From positions 992,001 to 1,056,000 of the forward strand of contig NZ_JACHGF010000001.1 in the NCBI RefSeq assembly GCF_014202275.1: DNA of 64,000 bases, given 5' to 3'. A program made the position numbers and the translations under genes. This document shows, piece by piece, positions 35,569-45,096 of this stretch; the stretch's first letter is position 1; each line of letters opens with the position of its first letter. Origin of the DNA: Rhabdobacter roseus (GTDB lineage Bacteria; Bacteroidota; Bacteroidia; Cytophagales; Spirosomataceae). A model generated the notes under the pieces. It had not been told where the DNA came from. It saw only the letters and a list, made by a program, of their open reading frames with translations, and did no database searches.

Positions 35569-35640
35569 TTCTTTTCCCTTCGCCAGCATTATCCGGATCA
35601 GGTTTTGAGGGTATAATCTCAGCCGATGGTAGGCACCCCT
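35569..35640 (-). promoter_or_regulatory. TPP riboswitch (thi box) controlling the thiamine operon
   Basis: On the - strand the aptamer consensus is complete: GGGGTGCC at its 5' end (35639 downward), GGCTGAGA, ACCC, then AACCTGATCCGGATAATGC and GGCGAAGGGAA at the 3' end. It sits about 60 bases before the thiS ATG. I see no obvious terminator after it, so control of translation start is the likelier mechanism. Confidence 0.95.
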
Positions 35641-35656
35641 AAAGCTATGTTCAAAT

Positions 35657-35689
35657 CAAAAGTAGGGATTATTGGGCATACATCCGCAA
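35657..35689 (-). promoter_or_regulatory. Promoter of the thiamine operon
   Basis: Read on the - strand: TTG (35689-35687), a 22-base spacer, then TACTTTTG (35664-35657), a match to TAnnTTTG. The predicted start point falls roughly 10 bases before the riboswitch begins, which supports the assignment. Confidence 0.65.
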
Positions 35690-35833
35690 GGCAAGTACCT
35701 TTTTTATACCTAACTCTTGCAGAAGTACCCCGCTCGTCAGGTACTTTGGGTACCCTGGCCAGCGGACCCTGGCAGGAAGATGAAGCCCCTTACGGTGGCA
35801 TTGGCGTCCTGTTTTTTCAAATTAAGAAGTACC

Positions 35834-36154
35834 TTACTCCAGCACCACGGCCGTTCCGTTGGCGCTCACCATCAGGATGGTATTGGTGTTGCCGATGGTT
35901 TGGTAGTCCAGGTCTACGCCCACGATGGCGGTAGCGCCCAGCCGCTGGGCCTGGTCGATCATCTCGCGGATGGCGATGCTTTTGGCTTCGCGAAGGCCCT
36001 GCTCGTAGGCTCCGGCGCGCCCGCCCACGATGTCGCGTACGCCGGCGAAGAAGTCCTTCACGAAGTTGGCCCCGATGATGGCCTCGCCGTGCACCAGCCC
36101 GATGTACTTGATGATCTTCTTGCCTTCAATGTTGGGAGTAGTCGTTACCAGCAT
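35834..36154 (-). CDS. YbjQ-family (UPF0145) protein
   Basis: 106 residues, the usual size. Family pattern: [37 protein letters not shown], followed by [34 protein letters not shown]. These proteins form pentameric rings of unknown function and are sometimes called heavy-metal-binding. Monocistronic, divergent from the AI-2E permease gene. Confidence 0.93.
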   Translation of the reverse strand: MLVTTTPNIEGKKIIKYIGLVHGEAIIGANFVKDFFAGVRDIVGGRAGAYEQGLREAKSIAIREMIDQAQRLGATAIVGVDLDYQTIGNTNTILMVSANGTAVVLE

Positions 36155-36296
36155 AGGTTTTCTATTTTTTGGGTTGTAAACTAACTAAAAATGCTCTCAT
36201 TGCGCCGTAAGGTTACGGTATTTTCCTTATTTCCGAATAGAAACCCGGATAAGCAGTTTTTTTTAGGTATAAAATCTACTTTTTACGGGATAAAAG

Positions 36297-36304
36297 TACC
36301 TTTG
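36297..36304 (+). promoter_or_regulatory. Promoter -7 element before the AI-2E-type permease
   Basis: TACCTTTG (TAnnTTTG), embedded in AAAAGTACCTTTG, 22 bases before ATG 36326. No clear TTG -33 element. Its position supports the shorter start of the gene. Confidence 0.45.
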
Positions 36305-36325
36305 TCCTCTGTTGTGACCCTACCC

Positions 36326-37384
36326 ATGAAGTACCCTTTACACCGAATCCTTACCTACCTGCTCGCGGGCGGACTGCTGCTGTACCTGGGGCGGCCCTTG
36401 TTAGTTCCGCTTAGTTTTGGACTTTTTATCAGCCTGTTGCTATACCCCCTTTGTGAGTGGATGGAGCGGCGGGGGCTGGGGCGTACGGCGGCGATTGCGC
36501 TAGGGCTGTTCAGCCTACTGATCCCGCTGACGCTGCTGGGGTACCTGCTGGTAAGTCAGTTGCTATCGCTGGGCAGTCTTTGGCCCGACATGAAGGAAAA
36601 GCTGGTAGTGGCCGCTACCGATCTGGGCGAGTACGTAGACCAGTCGCTGCAGATTAGCCGCAGCCAGCGCCAGCAGTGGATCCGGCAGGGCGTTGAGAGC
36701 TCGGCGGGTGACTTTTTCCGGTTTTTGCAAAGTACCCTTTCGGCTTCGGTTTCCTCGCTGGTTTTTCTGATCCTGGTCCCCATTTACAGCTTCCTGATCT
36801 TGCTCTACCGCGGGCGGCTGGTGCGGGCGGTAGAGATGCTGGTGGCGGCGGACTGGCGGCCCAAGGTACGTCCTATCCTGCGGCTTTCGATCCGGTCGTT
36901 TTTTGAGTTTATCAAAGGCATGTTGCTGGTGTACCTTATCGTGGGGTTACTTAACAGCATAGGGCTGTTGCTGCTGGGCATTCCGCACGCCCTGTTGTTT
37001 GGCTTCATTGCGTCCATTCTCACGTTTATTCCCTACGTGGGCATCATGATCGCGGCCCTGCCGCCCATCGCCGTTTCCTGGATTACCTACAACTCCATTG
37101 CCTACCCGCTGGGGGTCGTGGCCATTTATGCGGTAGTACAATACTTTGAGGCGAATCTGATTTTTCCGTGGGCGGTTGGTAGGCGTGTCAACCTCAACAC
37201 ACTGAGTACCATCGTGAGCATTGTGCTGGGGGGCATTGTGTGGGGAGGCGCGGGCATGATCCTCTTCATTCCGTTTGTGGCCATTGCCAAGCTTATTGCC
37301 GAGCAGGTGGAGGGCGCCGAGGCGCTGGTACTTTTGCTGGGCGATGATGAAGAAGCTCCGTTGCCCAAACAGCAGCCGGAGTAG
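36326..37384 (+). CDS. AI-2E/PerM-family transporter
   Basis: 352 residues from ATG 36326 (MKYPLHRILTYLLAGG). The frame extends to 36191, but that part is not hydrophobic and precedes a -7 promoter element, so the shorter start is preferred. About eight helices, with the family layout: two N-terminal hairpins, a long amphipathic central domain (KEKLVVAATDLGEYVDQSLQ), and the C-terminal block LFGFIASILTFIPYVGIMIAALPP and WAVGRRVNLNTLSTIVSIVLGGIVWG. Members export small molecules or ions; the autoinducer-2 label is historical. No operon partner. Confidence 0.9.
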   Translation: MKYPLHRILTYLLAGGLLLYLGRPLLVPLSFGLFISLLLYPLCEWMERRGLGRTAAIALGLFSLLIPLTLLGYLLVSQLLSLGSLWPDMKEKLVVAATDLGEYVDQSLQISRSQRQQWIRQGVESSAGDFFRFLQSTLSASVSSLVFLILVPIYSFLILLYRGRLVRAVEMLVAADWRPKVRPILRLSIRSFFEFIKGMLLVYLIVGLLNSIGLLLLGIPHALLFGFIASILTFIPYVGIMIAALPPIAVSWITYNSIAYPLGVVAIYAVVQYFEANLIFPWAVGRRVNLNTLSTIVSIVLGGIVWGGAGMILFIPFVAIAKLIAEQVEGAEALVLLLGDDEEAPLPKQQPE

Positions 37385-37517
37385 GGGGGGATTAAAGGTT
37401 AAAAATCAGCCTATGTACAATAGCATCAGGCCGAAATTTTATTGATGACTATTTAGCGCTTATCGGGGCAAAGCAGCTTGCTATAAATAGAGAGAGGTGC
37501 AAGCAAATGAACAACGT

Positions 37518-37991
37518 CTAATCGACGGGCTGAAATAGCAGGTATTTCTTACGATCATAGTTTAGTTTTAGTCCTTTTTCTGAAATACTATAAGAGTTTA
37601 CTCTAGGCATCGTTTGAAGAAACAAGGGGCCGTCAAGTACCTCGTTTGCTTCGGTCATGCTAAAAAAACGAGAAATTGTTAGGCCAACATTATCCGAAGA
37701 AAGGGCATATTCTCCGGCAGCATAATTGGATGCGGTGTGCCCTTCAATCAATCCATTGTTGGTAAATACTACCGTGTAGCTGATTGGAGATAAACGCTCT
37801 GCCTTCCTAATTTTATCTTTTGAATCGCCAAAGCCTACTAGCTGCCATTTTGTGCTCATTAGAGGGAAGTTAGCGTAGCTTGGGTTTTGAGGTATTTCCC
37901 GAAGAGGCACCAGATCCCCTTGTTGACAACCGCTTTGTGCTACTAAAAAAAGCAAGCTAAGTATAAGTCCGATTTTTTTTGATGATTTCAT
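37518..37991 (-). CDS. META/HslJ-like domain lipoprotein
   Basis: 157 residues. Signal with lipobox LVAQSGC (Cys near 22). The mature part fits the META (DUF306) pattern: a start block TKWQLVGFGDSKD, a strand YTVVFTNNGLIEGHTASNYAAGEYALSSDNVGLTISRF, and the end block NSYSISEKGLKLNYDRKKYLLFQPV. META proteins are small beta-barrels in the envelope, implicated in stress or inhibitor resistance. The gene is more AT-rich than its neighbours and stands alone. Confidence 0.75.
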   Translation of the reverse strand: MKSSKKIGLILSLLFLVAQSGCQQGDLVPLREIPQNPSYANFPLMSTKWQLVGFGDSKDKIRKAERLSPISYTVVFTNNGLIEGHTASNYAAGEYALSSDNVGLTISRFFSMTEANEVLDGPLFLQTMPRVNSYSISEKGLKLNYDRKKYLLFQPVD

Positions 37992-38248
37992 AACCTACGG
38001 AATTTCGTGTTATGTACAGAGTACCCGTCTATAAAACAGATCCCAACGCCACAAGAGTAAGAACAAGACAGATAGGATGAAAGGCTATACACTGAATAAG
38101 AATCTTGCACTAAAAATAAGGTATAAAAACATTAAGTACAATCGGATACACGTCACCATTGAGAGATAGGTCGATCGAAAAAGGCGCTGCTTGGTTAGAT
38201 TTCCAGACTTTGTCCCTTTGTCTACTTACAAACAACCTGGTATCAATC

Positions 38249-39793
38249 ATGCTTACAAAGTACCGTTGGATAATGGCCGGAGCGACGGTCGGGGCCATGA
38301 TGGCTTTTACGACACTGCGCCCCGAGCCGCCCGCAAGTACCCCGCCCGCAACGCCCAAGAATATCATCTTTATTCTCTCCGACGACCACCGCTACGACGC
38401 CATGGGTTTTACGGGGAAGTTTTCGGGCCTGCAAACACCCGCCCTCGACCGCCTGGCGCGCGAAGGAGCGCACCTGGAAAACGCCTTCGTGAATACGGCC
38501 CTGTGCTCGCCGAGCCGCGCTACGATCCTGACGGGTCAGTACCCGCACACGCATACCATCGTGGACAACCAGGCCCCCACGCCCAAAGGCCTTACTTTTT
38601 TTCCGCAATATCTACAAAAGGCGGGCTACAAGACGGCTTTTCTGGGTAAATGGCACATGGGCAATACTGACGACATGCCCCAGCCGGGCTTCGACTACTG
38701 GCTGAGCTTCAAGGGCCAGGGCGTGTACTACAACCCAACCTTCAACATCAACGGCAAGCAGGTACCTCATAAGGATAGCGCCTACATCACCGACCTCCTG
38801 ACCGACTACGCCCTGGAATGGCTCGGCAAGCAGGACAAGAAAAAGCCGTTCTTCCTGTACCTCTCGCACAAGGCGGTCCATGCTGAGTTCGAGCCCGCCC
38901 GGCGGCACCGGGGCGTCTACCGCAATACGCCGATCCAGTACCCGCCGAGCATGTACCTTACCAAGACGGATAGCAGCAAGATCTTTGGCCCGGTACCGAA
39001 TCGTGACCCCGAAACCGGGGAGCTGAAGGTGAACATGAAAGACATGCCCGAGTGGCTGAAGCAGCAGCGCTACAGCTGGCACGGCGTGGACTATATGTAC
39101 CACGGGCAGATCGAGTTCAACGATTTTTACCGCAGGTACCTCGAAACCCTCCTGGGCGTGGACGAAAGCGTGGCCCGCGTGATGAAGTGGCTGGAAGACA
39201 ACAACCTGGCCGAAAACACGCTGGTGGTGTACATGGGCGACAACGGCTTCTCCTTCGGCGAGCACGGGCTCATCGACAAGCGCCACATGTATGAGGAGTC
39301 CATGCGGGTACCGTTGCTGGCCTGGTGCCCGTCGCTCATCAAAGCCGGAACCAAGGTACCCCAGGTGATCCAGAACCTGGACATTGCGCCGAGCCTGCTG
39401 GCCTACGCGGGGGTACCTAAGCCCAAGCAAATGCAGGGGGCGTCGTTTATTCCGCTGCTGAAAGGAGAAAAGGTAGCCAACTGGCGCGACCGCGCCTTCT
39501 ACGAGTACTACTGGGAGGTAGCTTTCCCGCAGACGCCCACGATGTTTGGGGTACGTACCGACCGCTACAAGTTTATCTTCAACTACGGCGTCTGGGACGC
39601 CAACGAGCTCTACGACCTCCAGGCCGACCCCTACGAGGTAAACAACCTCATCCGCAGTCCCGAGCACCAGGAGATTGCCAAGCAGCTCCGCACCGAAATG
39701 TGGGACTGGCTGGAACAAACCGGCGGCCTGCAAATCCCGCTCAAGCCCGTTGATCACAAGCGCGGCGACAACCGCTTCCAGGGTACTTATTAG
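38249..39793 (+). CDS. Sulfatase (arylsulfatase / N-acetylglucosamine-6-sulfatase type)
   Basis: 514 residues from ATG 38249; the upstream frame to 38159 lacks signal features. Hydrophobic segment at 8-22 for export. Metal site Asp45-Asp46 (FILSDDHRYD), the formylglycine motif Cys86-Ser-Pro-Ser-Arg90, LGKWHMG near 135, and MGDNGFSFGEHGL with RVPLLAWCP in the second half: a complete S1-family active site. The segment FDYWLSFKGQGVYYNPTFNINGKQV resembles glucosamine-6-sulfatases of mucin and heparin breakdown. Cys-type, so it needs a formylglycine-generating or anSME enzyme encoded elsewhere. No SusCD nearby. Followed by a bidirectional terminator. Confidence 0.93.
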   Translation: MLTKYRWIMAGATVGAMMAFTTLRPEPPASTPPATPKNIIFILSDDHRYDAMGFTGKFSGLQTPALDRLAREGAHLENAFVNTALCSPSRATILTGQYPHTHTIVDNQAPTPKGLTFFPQYLQKAGYKTAFLGKWHMGNTDDMPQPGFDYWLSFKGQGVYYNPTFNINGKQVPHKDSAYITDLLTDYALEWLGKQDKKKPFFLYLSHKAVHAEFEPARRHRGVYRNTPIQYPPSMYLTKTDSSKIFGPVPNRDPETGELKVNMKDMPEWLKQQRYSWHGVDYMYHGQIEFNDFYRRYLETLLGVDESVARVMKWLEDNNLAENTLVVYMGDNGFSFGEHGLIDKRHMYEESMRVPLLAWCPSLIKAGTKVPQVIQNLDIAPSLLAYAGVPKPKQMQGASFIPLLKGEKVANWRDRAFYEYYWEVAFPQTPTMFGVRTDRYKFIFNYGVWDANELYDLQADPYEVNNLIRSPEHQEIAKQLRTEMWDWLEQTGGLQIPLKPVDHKRGDNRFQGTY

Positions 39794-39814
39794 GTAGCTA
39801 AGGTACTTGCAAAA

Positions 39815-39855
39815 AAGCGGAGCTCACTTGTTTTAAGAACCGGTGGGCTCCGCTT
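39815..39855. terminator. Bidirectional terminator between sulfatase and S74-protein genes
   Basis: 13-bp stem with one wobble (39815-39827 with 39843-39855) and a 15-base loop; A-rich on the left, T-rich on the right, between two convergent stops. Confidence 0.75.
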
Positions 39856-39872
39856 CTATAAGTTTAGCGGAA

Positions 39873-42110
39873 TTATTTTTGCGCGGAGACCTCACTTCGA
39901 AGTGCTTTCATCTCTTGCTGAAGTTCTTCAATAAGTCGAAGGGCATTTTCCGTTGTTGCTTTGATAAATTCATTTTCTGCTTGTAAAGCCTCATTCTTTT
40001 TATCCGCTTCCACAACGTAGAGCGTGAGCTCCTCGATCTTTTCCATCTGCTTGGCCAGCATCCCCGACACATCCACGCCCTGCTCGGCCAGCACCTGCGC
40101 CGAAGGAACGCCCGGCAGGTGCCGGTGCTCACGCAGGTAGCTTTCGACCTCGGCCAGGGGGCGCAAGCGGTAGCCCGGCTCAAAGACGCGGTCGGCCCAC
40201 TCGTCGGCGGAGGTCAGCCGCACCACGGGCCGCTCCAGGCGGGCGTTGAGCCCGGCCAGTACCTGGCTTTGCTGCCCCAGTTGGCGCTGCTGCTCCTGCA
40301 CGGCTTTCACCAGCGGTACCACAAACTCCCCGTAGCGCAGGCTGTAGGGCGTGCGCTCGTTGGCCGGAGCCACCACGCCGCTGAAATCGTAACCCACCGA
40401 CCGGGCGGCGGCCTCTACTTCCTGAGCCAAAAAGCCCGAGTAGGCGATGCGCTGCTGGTTGGCGATGCCCGAGCGGGCGATCGAGTCGGTGAAGAGGGTA
40501 TCGGCGGCGGAGCCGTGGATGAAGCGGTTGAGGTGGTCGATGTCCCAGTGGTAGGTGACGGGGCGTAGCTTGAGGATGAAGTCTAGGCCCGCGACGTTTT
40601 CCTGTACCTGCCGCTTGAAGCGTTGGTCGGAGAAATTGGACCAGCCCACCTGCCCGCCGATCTGGGTGACGTTGGAATTGCCCAGGCGAATTTGGTTGCT
40701 GGCGGTAGTGGCTGCTTCATTACCAAAAGCACCAGAATTAGTTAGGTCGGTTGTATTGGGCCCAGCGTGAAAGCCGTAGGCGGTATTATAACTACCTGTT
40801 GTATTATTAAATAGAGCCCTAGTGCCCAGAGCGGCATTATGAATTCCCGTCGTATTCTGATATCCCGTTTTACTACCGATCAGAATATTGTTATTTGCAT
40901 TGTTACTTTGCCCAGTGCTATCGCCGATAAAAATATTATTACTACCAATTGGAACGGCAAATTGACCTGAGCCTTCGGGAGTTTTTAAGCCAGCAGAAGC
41001 CCCTATGGCAATATTGTTATTCCCGGAAGACCTTGTGCCAGCATAGTGCCCCACAAACACATTATATCCTCCACTTCCGGGAGAGCCCGCCCCATAACCT
41101 AAGGATGTATTATTCGAGCCTCCTCCAGAACTTCTGCCACGTGCATTAAATCCTCCCCCAGCTGCGTAACCTAAATAAGTATTATTATTTACACCTAGAG
41201 CTCCGGCTTCTGTACCAATACTGGTATTATTAGACCCCCAGGCATCAAGCCCGGCGTTGTTACCAATATAGGTATTGTTGTTTAGATTAAGATCGTCTAT
41301 ATTGTAGTAGTGCCAAAAGCTTCCTGCACTTCTTCCTAGATAGGTATTTCCTCCTCCTGATTTGGGAAAGTCACCCGCTCGGGTACCGATGGCTACGTTA
41401 CTTTCTCCACTCTGAAAGTTAACACCTGCATCATTACCCATGAAGATGTTATTACTACTGTTTATGCTTTTGCCAGTATTATTTCCCAAAAAAATATTAT
41501 TACTGCCTGTGGTATTGGCTAGGCCAGCACCTACCCCTATAGCAATATTACCATTGCCAACAGTATTGCCAAAAAGAGCTTTGTTTCCGAAGGCAGTATT
41601 AGATTCGCCAGTACTATTATTACTGCCCGCTTGAAGGCCCAAAAAAAGGCTATTGGCTTCGTTGGTTGGGATAATACCCGCCTTTTCGTTGTTTACTTTG
41701 AAAAGTAATGGCTGATTATCGGTCGTTCCTAGAAAATTTTGAGCAGGATCGGTTCCGGCGTTGCCGGTCGTTTTCCATACAATACTATTGCTATTCAGGC
41801 GTACCCATTGACTACCATTCCAGTAGTAGTAGCCGGGTTCTACGTTATTAGGAGCATTACCTGCCGTGGCCGTATTATAGACCAGCAGAGAGGTGGCCGG
41901 AGCAACTACGGGATTTGCCGAATTAAGAGCCGTTAGCGCAATGCGCGGAATAAGTACCCCTTTGTCCGTTGCGCTTACATCAAGCGAAGAAGAAGGGTCA
42001 GGGGGCGCTCCGGTGGTGTTGATACCCAGATTTTGGGCAGTAGCTATGCTACTAAATAAAAAAAGAGAAGCGAGGGCGACGAAGCGCCAGTGGTGGGAAA
42101 GTACATGCAT
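39873..42110 (-). CDS. Secreted fibre protein with YadA-like head repeats and a C-terminal S74 chaperone domain
   Basis: 745 residues, signal peptide ending SSIATAQ (residue 26). After a short Bacteroidota-type region (GINTTGAPPDPSSSLDVSATDKGVLIPRI) come about 15 degenerate repeats of the pattern NtaxGxxAGxxNTTGSNNIfiGxxaG (residues about 130-460), the left-handed beta-roll seen in trimeric autotransporter heads. Then SDQRFKRQVQENVAGLDFI and GFLAQEVEAA mark the intramolecular chaperone of endosialidase domain (peptidase S74), which trimerises and self-cleaves in phage tail spikes. The last 60 residues are coiled coil (EKIEELTLYVVEADKKNEAL). Head-repeat DNA is AT-rich, the rest GC-rich. A surface fibre or adhesin is likely; no phage genes adjoin. 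Confidence 0.85.
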   Translation of the reverse strand: MHVLSHHWRFVALASLFLFSSIATAQNLGINTTGAPPDPSSSLDVSATDKGVLIPRIALTALNSANPVVAPATSLLVYNTATAGNAPNNVEPGYYYWNGSQWVRLNSNSIVWKTTGNAGTDPAQNFLGTTDNQPLLFKVNNEKAGIIPTNEANSLFLGLQAGSNNSTGESNTAFGNKALFGNTVGNGNIAIGVGAGLANTTGSNNIFLGNNTGKSINSSNNIFMGNDAGVNFQSGESNVAIGTRAGDFPKSGGGNTYLGRSAGSFWHYYNIDDLNLNNNTYIGNNAGLDAWGSNNTSIGTEAGALGVNNNTYLGYAAGGGFNARGRSSGGGSNNTSLGYGAGSPGSGGYNVFVGHYAGTRSSGNNNIAIGASAGLKTPEGSGQFAVPIGSNNIFIGDSTGQSNNANNNILIGSKTGYQNTTGIHNAALGTRALFNNTTGSYNTAYGFHAGPNTTDLTNSGAFGNEAATTASNQIRLGNSNVTQIGGQVGWSNFSDQRFKRQVQENVAGLDFILKLRPVTYHWDIDHLNRFIHGSAADTLFTDSIARSGIANQQRIAYSGFLAQEVEAAARSVGYDFSGVVAPANERTPYSLRYGEFVVPLVKAVQEQQRQLGQQSQVLAGLNARLERPVVRLTSADEWADRVFEPGYRLRPLAEVESYLREHRHLPGVPSAQVLAEQGVDVSGMLAKQMEKIEELTLYVVEADKKNEALQAENEFIKATTENALRLIEELQQEMKALRSEVSAQK

Positions 42111-42551
42111 ATGGTTGGATAGGTTATATGACAGATTTTTATCAAATGTATGTAAAAGAACAAAATAGGAGAAGTGAAGTATGATAATAAGTAGGTGAAA
42201 TTTACTAAAAAATAATCTTTTAGCGGATATTTTCCAGTTAATTATCTCCTCAAAAATCCAGTCAAGTACCTGCGGGGGATTTATTTTTTTATACTTGGGA
42301 AGACGAAGGTAATTGGACGCAGCATGACTCGGGAGAAATATTAAGAGGCCGGGCGGGGTACTTTATACCACTTCGCCACTATTTTTTTTGCGCAGGTAAG
42401 TTTCAAAAAGTACCCGAAAACTGACCAAAGTCAGTTTGGGTAGCCGCGCGGGGTCATCCGTTGGCAAGCGGGCCGTTGCCAATTTTGAACCCAAAAAAAG
42501 AGCATGTCAAAGGATACTTCATCAACGGCGGCTCACTGACCCAAACAACCC
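42111..42551. other. 441-base intergenic control region of ccoI and the S74 gene
   Basis: Divergent promoters are expected here. Visible signals are the regulator dyad at 42421-42434 and a TAnnTTTG-like CAATTTTG at 42480-42487 before ccoI. The left part is AT-rich without a recognisable gene. Confidence 0.5.
42421..42487 (+). promoter_or_regulatory. CRP/FNR-type operator and promoter of ccoI
   Basis: CTGAC-CAAA-GTCAG (42421-42434) is a perfect 5-4-5 dyad. The -7-like CAATTTTG starts at 42480, 52.5 bases from the dyad centre, the same spacing as at the cco operon. Class I activation by a CRP/FNR-family protein is inferred. Confidence 0.6.
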
Positions 42552-44999
42552 ATGAAGAAGGACGAAATTACTCTCGAACCGGCCGTAACCGAAACCTGCT
42601 ACCACTGCGGCGACGAATGCCGCGACGAGCCCATTCACCACGACGACCATAGCTTTTGCTGCGAAGGGTGTAAGCTGGTGTACGATGTACTCAAGGAGAA
42701 CGACCTGTGCCAGTACTACCGCTTCGAGGATAGCAAGGGCATCTCGCCGGGGGCGGATCTGTACGAGGGGAAGTTCGACTACCTGGACCTGCCCGACGTG
42801 CAGCCCAAGCTGCTGGAGTTTACGGACGGGCGGCAGGCGCGGGTCAATTGGCTGGTACCTAAAATGCACTGTAGCTCCTGCATCTGGCTGCTGGAGCAGC
42901 TCCACCGGCTGCATCCGGGCGTGGTGGGTTCGGTGGTCAATTTCCCCGAAAAGAAAGTACGGATCAGCTACGACCCGACGCAAATCAAGCTCAGCGAACT
43001 GGCCGAGCTCATAGCACGCCTGGGCTACGAGCCCTACATCAGCCTCAAGGACGTAGAGGGCAAGGTACTTCAGAAATGGAACCGCACGCGGCTTTTCAAA
43101 ATCGGCTTGGCGGGTTTTGCGTTTGGCAACATCATGATGCTGAGCCTGCCGGAGTACTTCGACCTGGGGCAGTCGTCGGAAGACCAAAACCTGCGGCTGA
43201 TGTTTACGGGCCTCAACGTGCTGCTGTCGATCCCGGTGTTTTTTTACAGCGCGTCCGACTTTTTCGTGTCGGCCTGGAAAGCGCTGCGCGGCAGATACCT
43301 CAACATCGACGCGCCCATTGCGCTGGCGCTGCTGGGGGTCTTCTTGGTGAGCCTTTACCAGGTAGGTACCCAAACCGGCCCCGGCTACTTCGACTCGCTG
43401 GCCGGTGCGGTGTTCTTTATGCTGGTGGGGAGGTACTTTCAGGACAAAACCTACGCCAGTATTTCCTTCGACCGCGACTATAAATCGTACTTTCCGGTGG
43501 CGGTGGCCATGCTGAAAGAAGACGAAGAAACCCGCCTGCCCATCACCGACCTACGCCCCGGCGACCACATCCTGATCCGGAACCGCGAACTGGTACCCGC
43601 TGACGCCGTTCTGGCCAGTCCGCGCGCGATGATTGACTATAGTTTTGTGTCGGGCGAGGCCGAGCTCGTGGAGCGTCGCCAGGGCGACACCATCTACGCC
43701 GGTGGGCGGCAGGTGGGCCCGGCCGTGGAGATGGAGGTACTTCGGCGCGTGTCGCAGAGCTACCTGACGCAGCTCTGGAACAACGATACCTTTACCAAAG
43801 AAAAAGAAGACCAACACCAAACGCTGGCGGCCCGCATCAACCGGTACTTTTCGGTGATCGTGATGGCGCTGGCCGCCGTGACGTTTGTGTTCTGGATCAG
43901 TCGGGGGCAGGCCGAGATCGCCTTCAACGCCTTCACCACGGTGCTACTGGTGGCCTGCCCCTGCGCGCTGCTGCTGTCGTCGACCTTCACCAACGGCAAC
44001 CTGCTGAGCCTGTTTGGGAAGTACCGTTTCTACCTGAAGAATTCGCACGCCATCGAGCGGCTTTCCGAAATTACCAGCGTGGTTTTTGACAAAACGGGTA
44101 CCATGACCCTGGCCAACGAGGCCGAAGTACACTTTGTGGGGGAGGTACTTGCCGACGAAGAAAAAGCGATGGTGAAAGCCCTGGCAGCGCAGTCGTCGCA
44201 CCCGCTGAGCCGCCTCGTGACGCAGTCGCTGGCCGAAGTACCTTTGAGCAAAAAAGCCCTGCTGGATTTTTGCGAAGTAGAAGGCGCAGGTACCTCGGCG
44301 ACCTGGGGCAAACACGAAGTACGCCTGGGCTCGGCGCGCTGGGTGGGCAAGGGCGAAGAAGAGGTACTTGCTGATACCCGCAACCCGCGCGTGTACGTGG
44401 CACTGAACGGGCAGGTGCGGGGGTACTTTAACATCAAGAGCAAGTACCGCCCCGAACTGGCCGAGGCCGTTACGAACCTGCGCCAGGAAGGCTACGAGCT
44501 CTACCTGCTCTCGGGCGACAAACCCACCGACCGCGATTTGCTGAGTCCGCTCTTTGGGGGTACTTCCCGCCTGCATTTCCAGCAGAAGCCCGAGGACAAA
44601 CTCCGCTTTGTGGCGCAGCTCCAGCAGGTTCATAACCAAAAGGTACTCATGGTGGGCGACGGCCTTAACGACGCCGGTGCCCTGCAGCAAAGCGACGTGG
44701 GCCTGGCCGTTTCCAACGACATCAACAACTTCTCGCCCGCCTGCGACGCCCTCGTGGAGGGCGACCGGCTGGCGCTGCTGCCGCGCTACATCCGGCTGGC
44801 GCAGGCGGGGCAGCGTATCGTCAAAACGAGCTTCGGGATCTCACTGATCTACAACGCCGTGGGGGTCTCTTTTGCGGTGGCGGGGCAGCTGACACCCGTC
44901 GTGGCGGCCATCCTGATGCCCATCAGTTCCATCACCATCGTACTATTTACGACCGCCGCAACCAACCTGGCCGCTCACCGCTGGATGAACGTGAAGTAG
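42552..44999 (+). CDS. ccoI: CcoI/FixI-type copper-translocating P1B ATPase
   Basis: 815 residues. N-terminal Cys-rich metal domain (CYHCGDECRDEP and SFCCEGCKLVYDVL, residues 16-45), a heavy-metal-associated domain with HCSSC (near 107), eight membrane helices, the transmembrane CPC metal site (ACPCALLLSS near 468), phosphorylation site DKTGTMT (near 514), SSHPLSRLV and hinge MVGDGLNDAGAL. The double Cys-rich N-terminus and CPC are the CcoI/FixI pattern, exporting Cu+ for assembly of cbb3 oxidase rather than for detoxification. It is separated from the cco operon by 10.6 kb but shares its operator sequence. Confidence 0.93.
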   Translation: MKKDEITLEPAVTETCYHCGDECRDEPIHHDDHSFCCEGCKLVYDVLKENDLCQYYRFEDSKGISPGADLYEGKFDYLDLPDVQPKLLEFTDGRQARVNWLVPKMHCSSCIWLLEQLHRLHPGVVGSVVNFPEKKVRISYDPTQIKLSELAELIARLGYEPYISLKDVEGKVLQKWNRTRLFKIGLAGFAFGNIMMLSLPEYFDLGQSSEDQNLRLMFTGLNVLLSIPVFFYSASDFFVSAWKALRGRYLNIDAPIALALLGVFLVSLYQVGTQTGPGYFDSLAGAVFFMLVGRYFQDKTYASISFDRDYKSYFPVAVAMLKEDEETRLPITDLRPGDHILIRNRELVPADAVLASPRAMIDYSFVSGEAELVERRQGDTIYAGGRQVGPAVEMEVLRRVSQSYLTQLWNNDTFTKEKEDQHQTLAARINRYFSVIVMALAAVTFVFWISRGQAEIAFNAFTTVLLVACPCALLLSSTFTNGNLLSLFGKYRFYLKNSHAIERLSEITSVVFDKTGTMTLANEAEVHFVGEVLADEEKAMVKALAAQSSHPLSRLVTQSLAEVPLSKKALLDFCEVEGAGTSATWGKHEVRLGSARWVGKGEEEVLADTRNPRVYVALNGQVRGYFNIKSKYRPELAEAVTNLRQEGYELYLLSGDKPTDRDLLSPLFGGTSRLHFQQKPEDKLRFVAQLQQVHNQKVLMVGDGLNDAGALQQSDVGLAVSNDINNFSPACDALVEGDRLALLPRYIRLAQAGQRIVKTSFGISLIYNAVGVSFAVAGQLTPVVAAILMPISSITIVLFTTAATNLAAHRWMNVK

Positions 45000-45051
45000 A
45001 TTTTTCGGAAAAAAGTAGGTAAAAATTGGCCCTAAAAGGCCTACCTTTCAA

Positions 45052-45080
45052 CGTCGTTTTCCTTCCTTCAGGAAACGACG
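45052..45080 (+). terminator. Hairpin after ccoI
   Basis: CGTCGTTTTCC (45052-45062) pairs with GGAAACGACG (45071-45080) with one bulge, 8-base loop, A-rich rather than T-rich downstream; it may be a leader hairpin of the next gene. Confidence 0.4.
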
Positions 45081-45096
45081 ATAAAAGACTATTTCC

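Noticed and set aside
36191-36325. 45-codon N-terminal extension of the AI-2E-type permease
   Set aside because: A -7 promoter element lies inside it at 36297-36304, and the extension has no membrane or signal character.
38612-39757. 381-codon - strand frame across the sulfatase
   Set aside because: Antisense shadow; the sulfatase motifs CSPSR and MGDNGF are on the + strand.
40770-41940. Possible CRISPR or tandem DNA repeat array
   Set aside because: The repetition is at protein level (degenerate Gly/Asn head repeats) inside an open frame; unit lengths vary and there are no identical DNA repeats with unique spacers.
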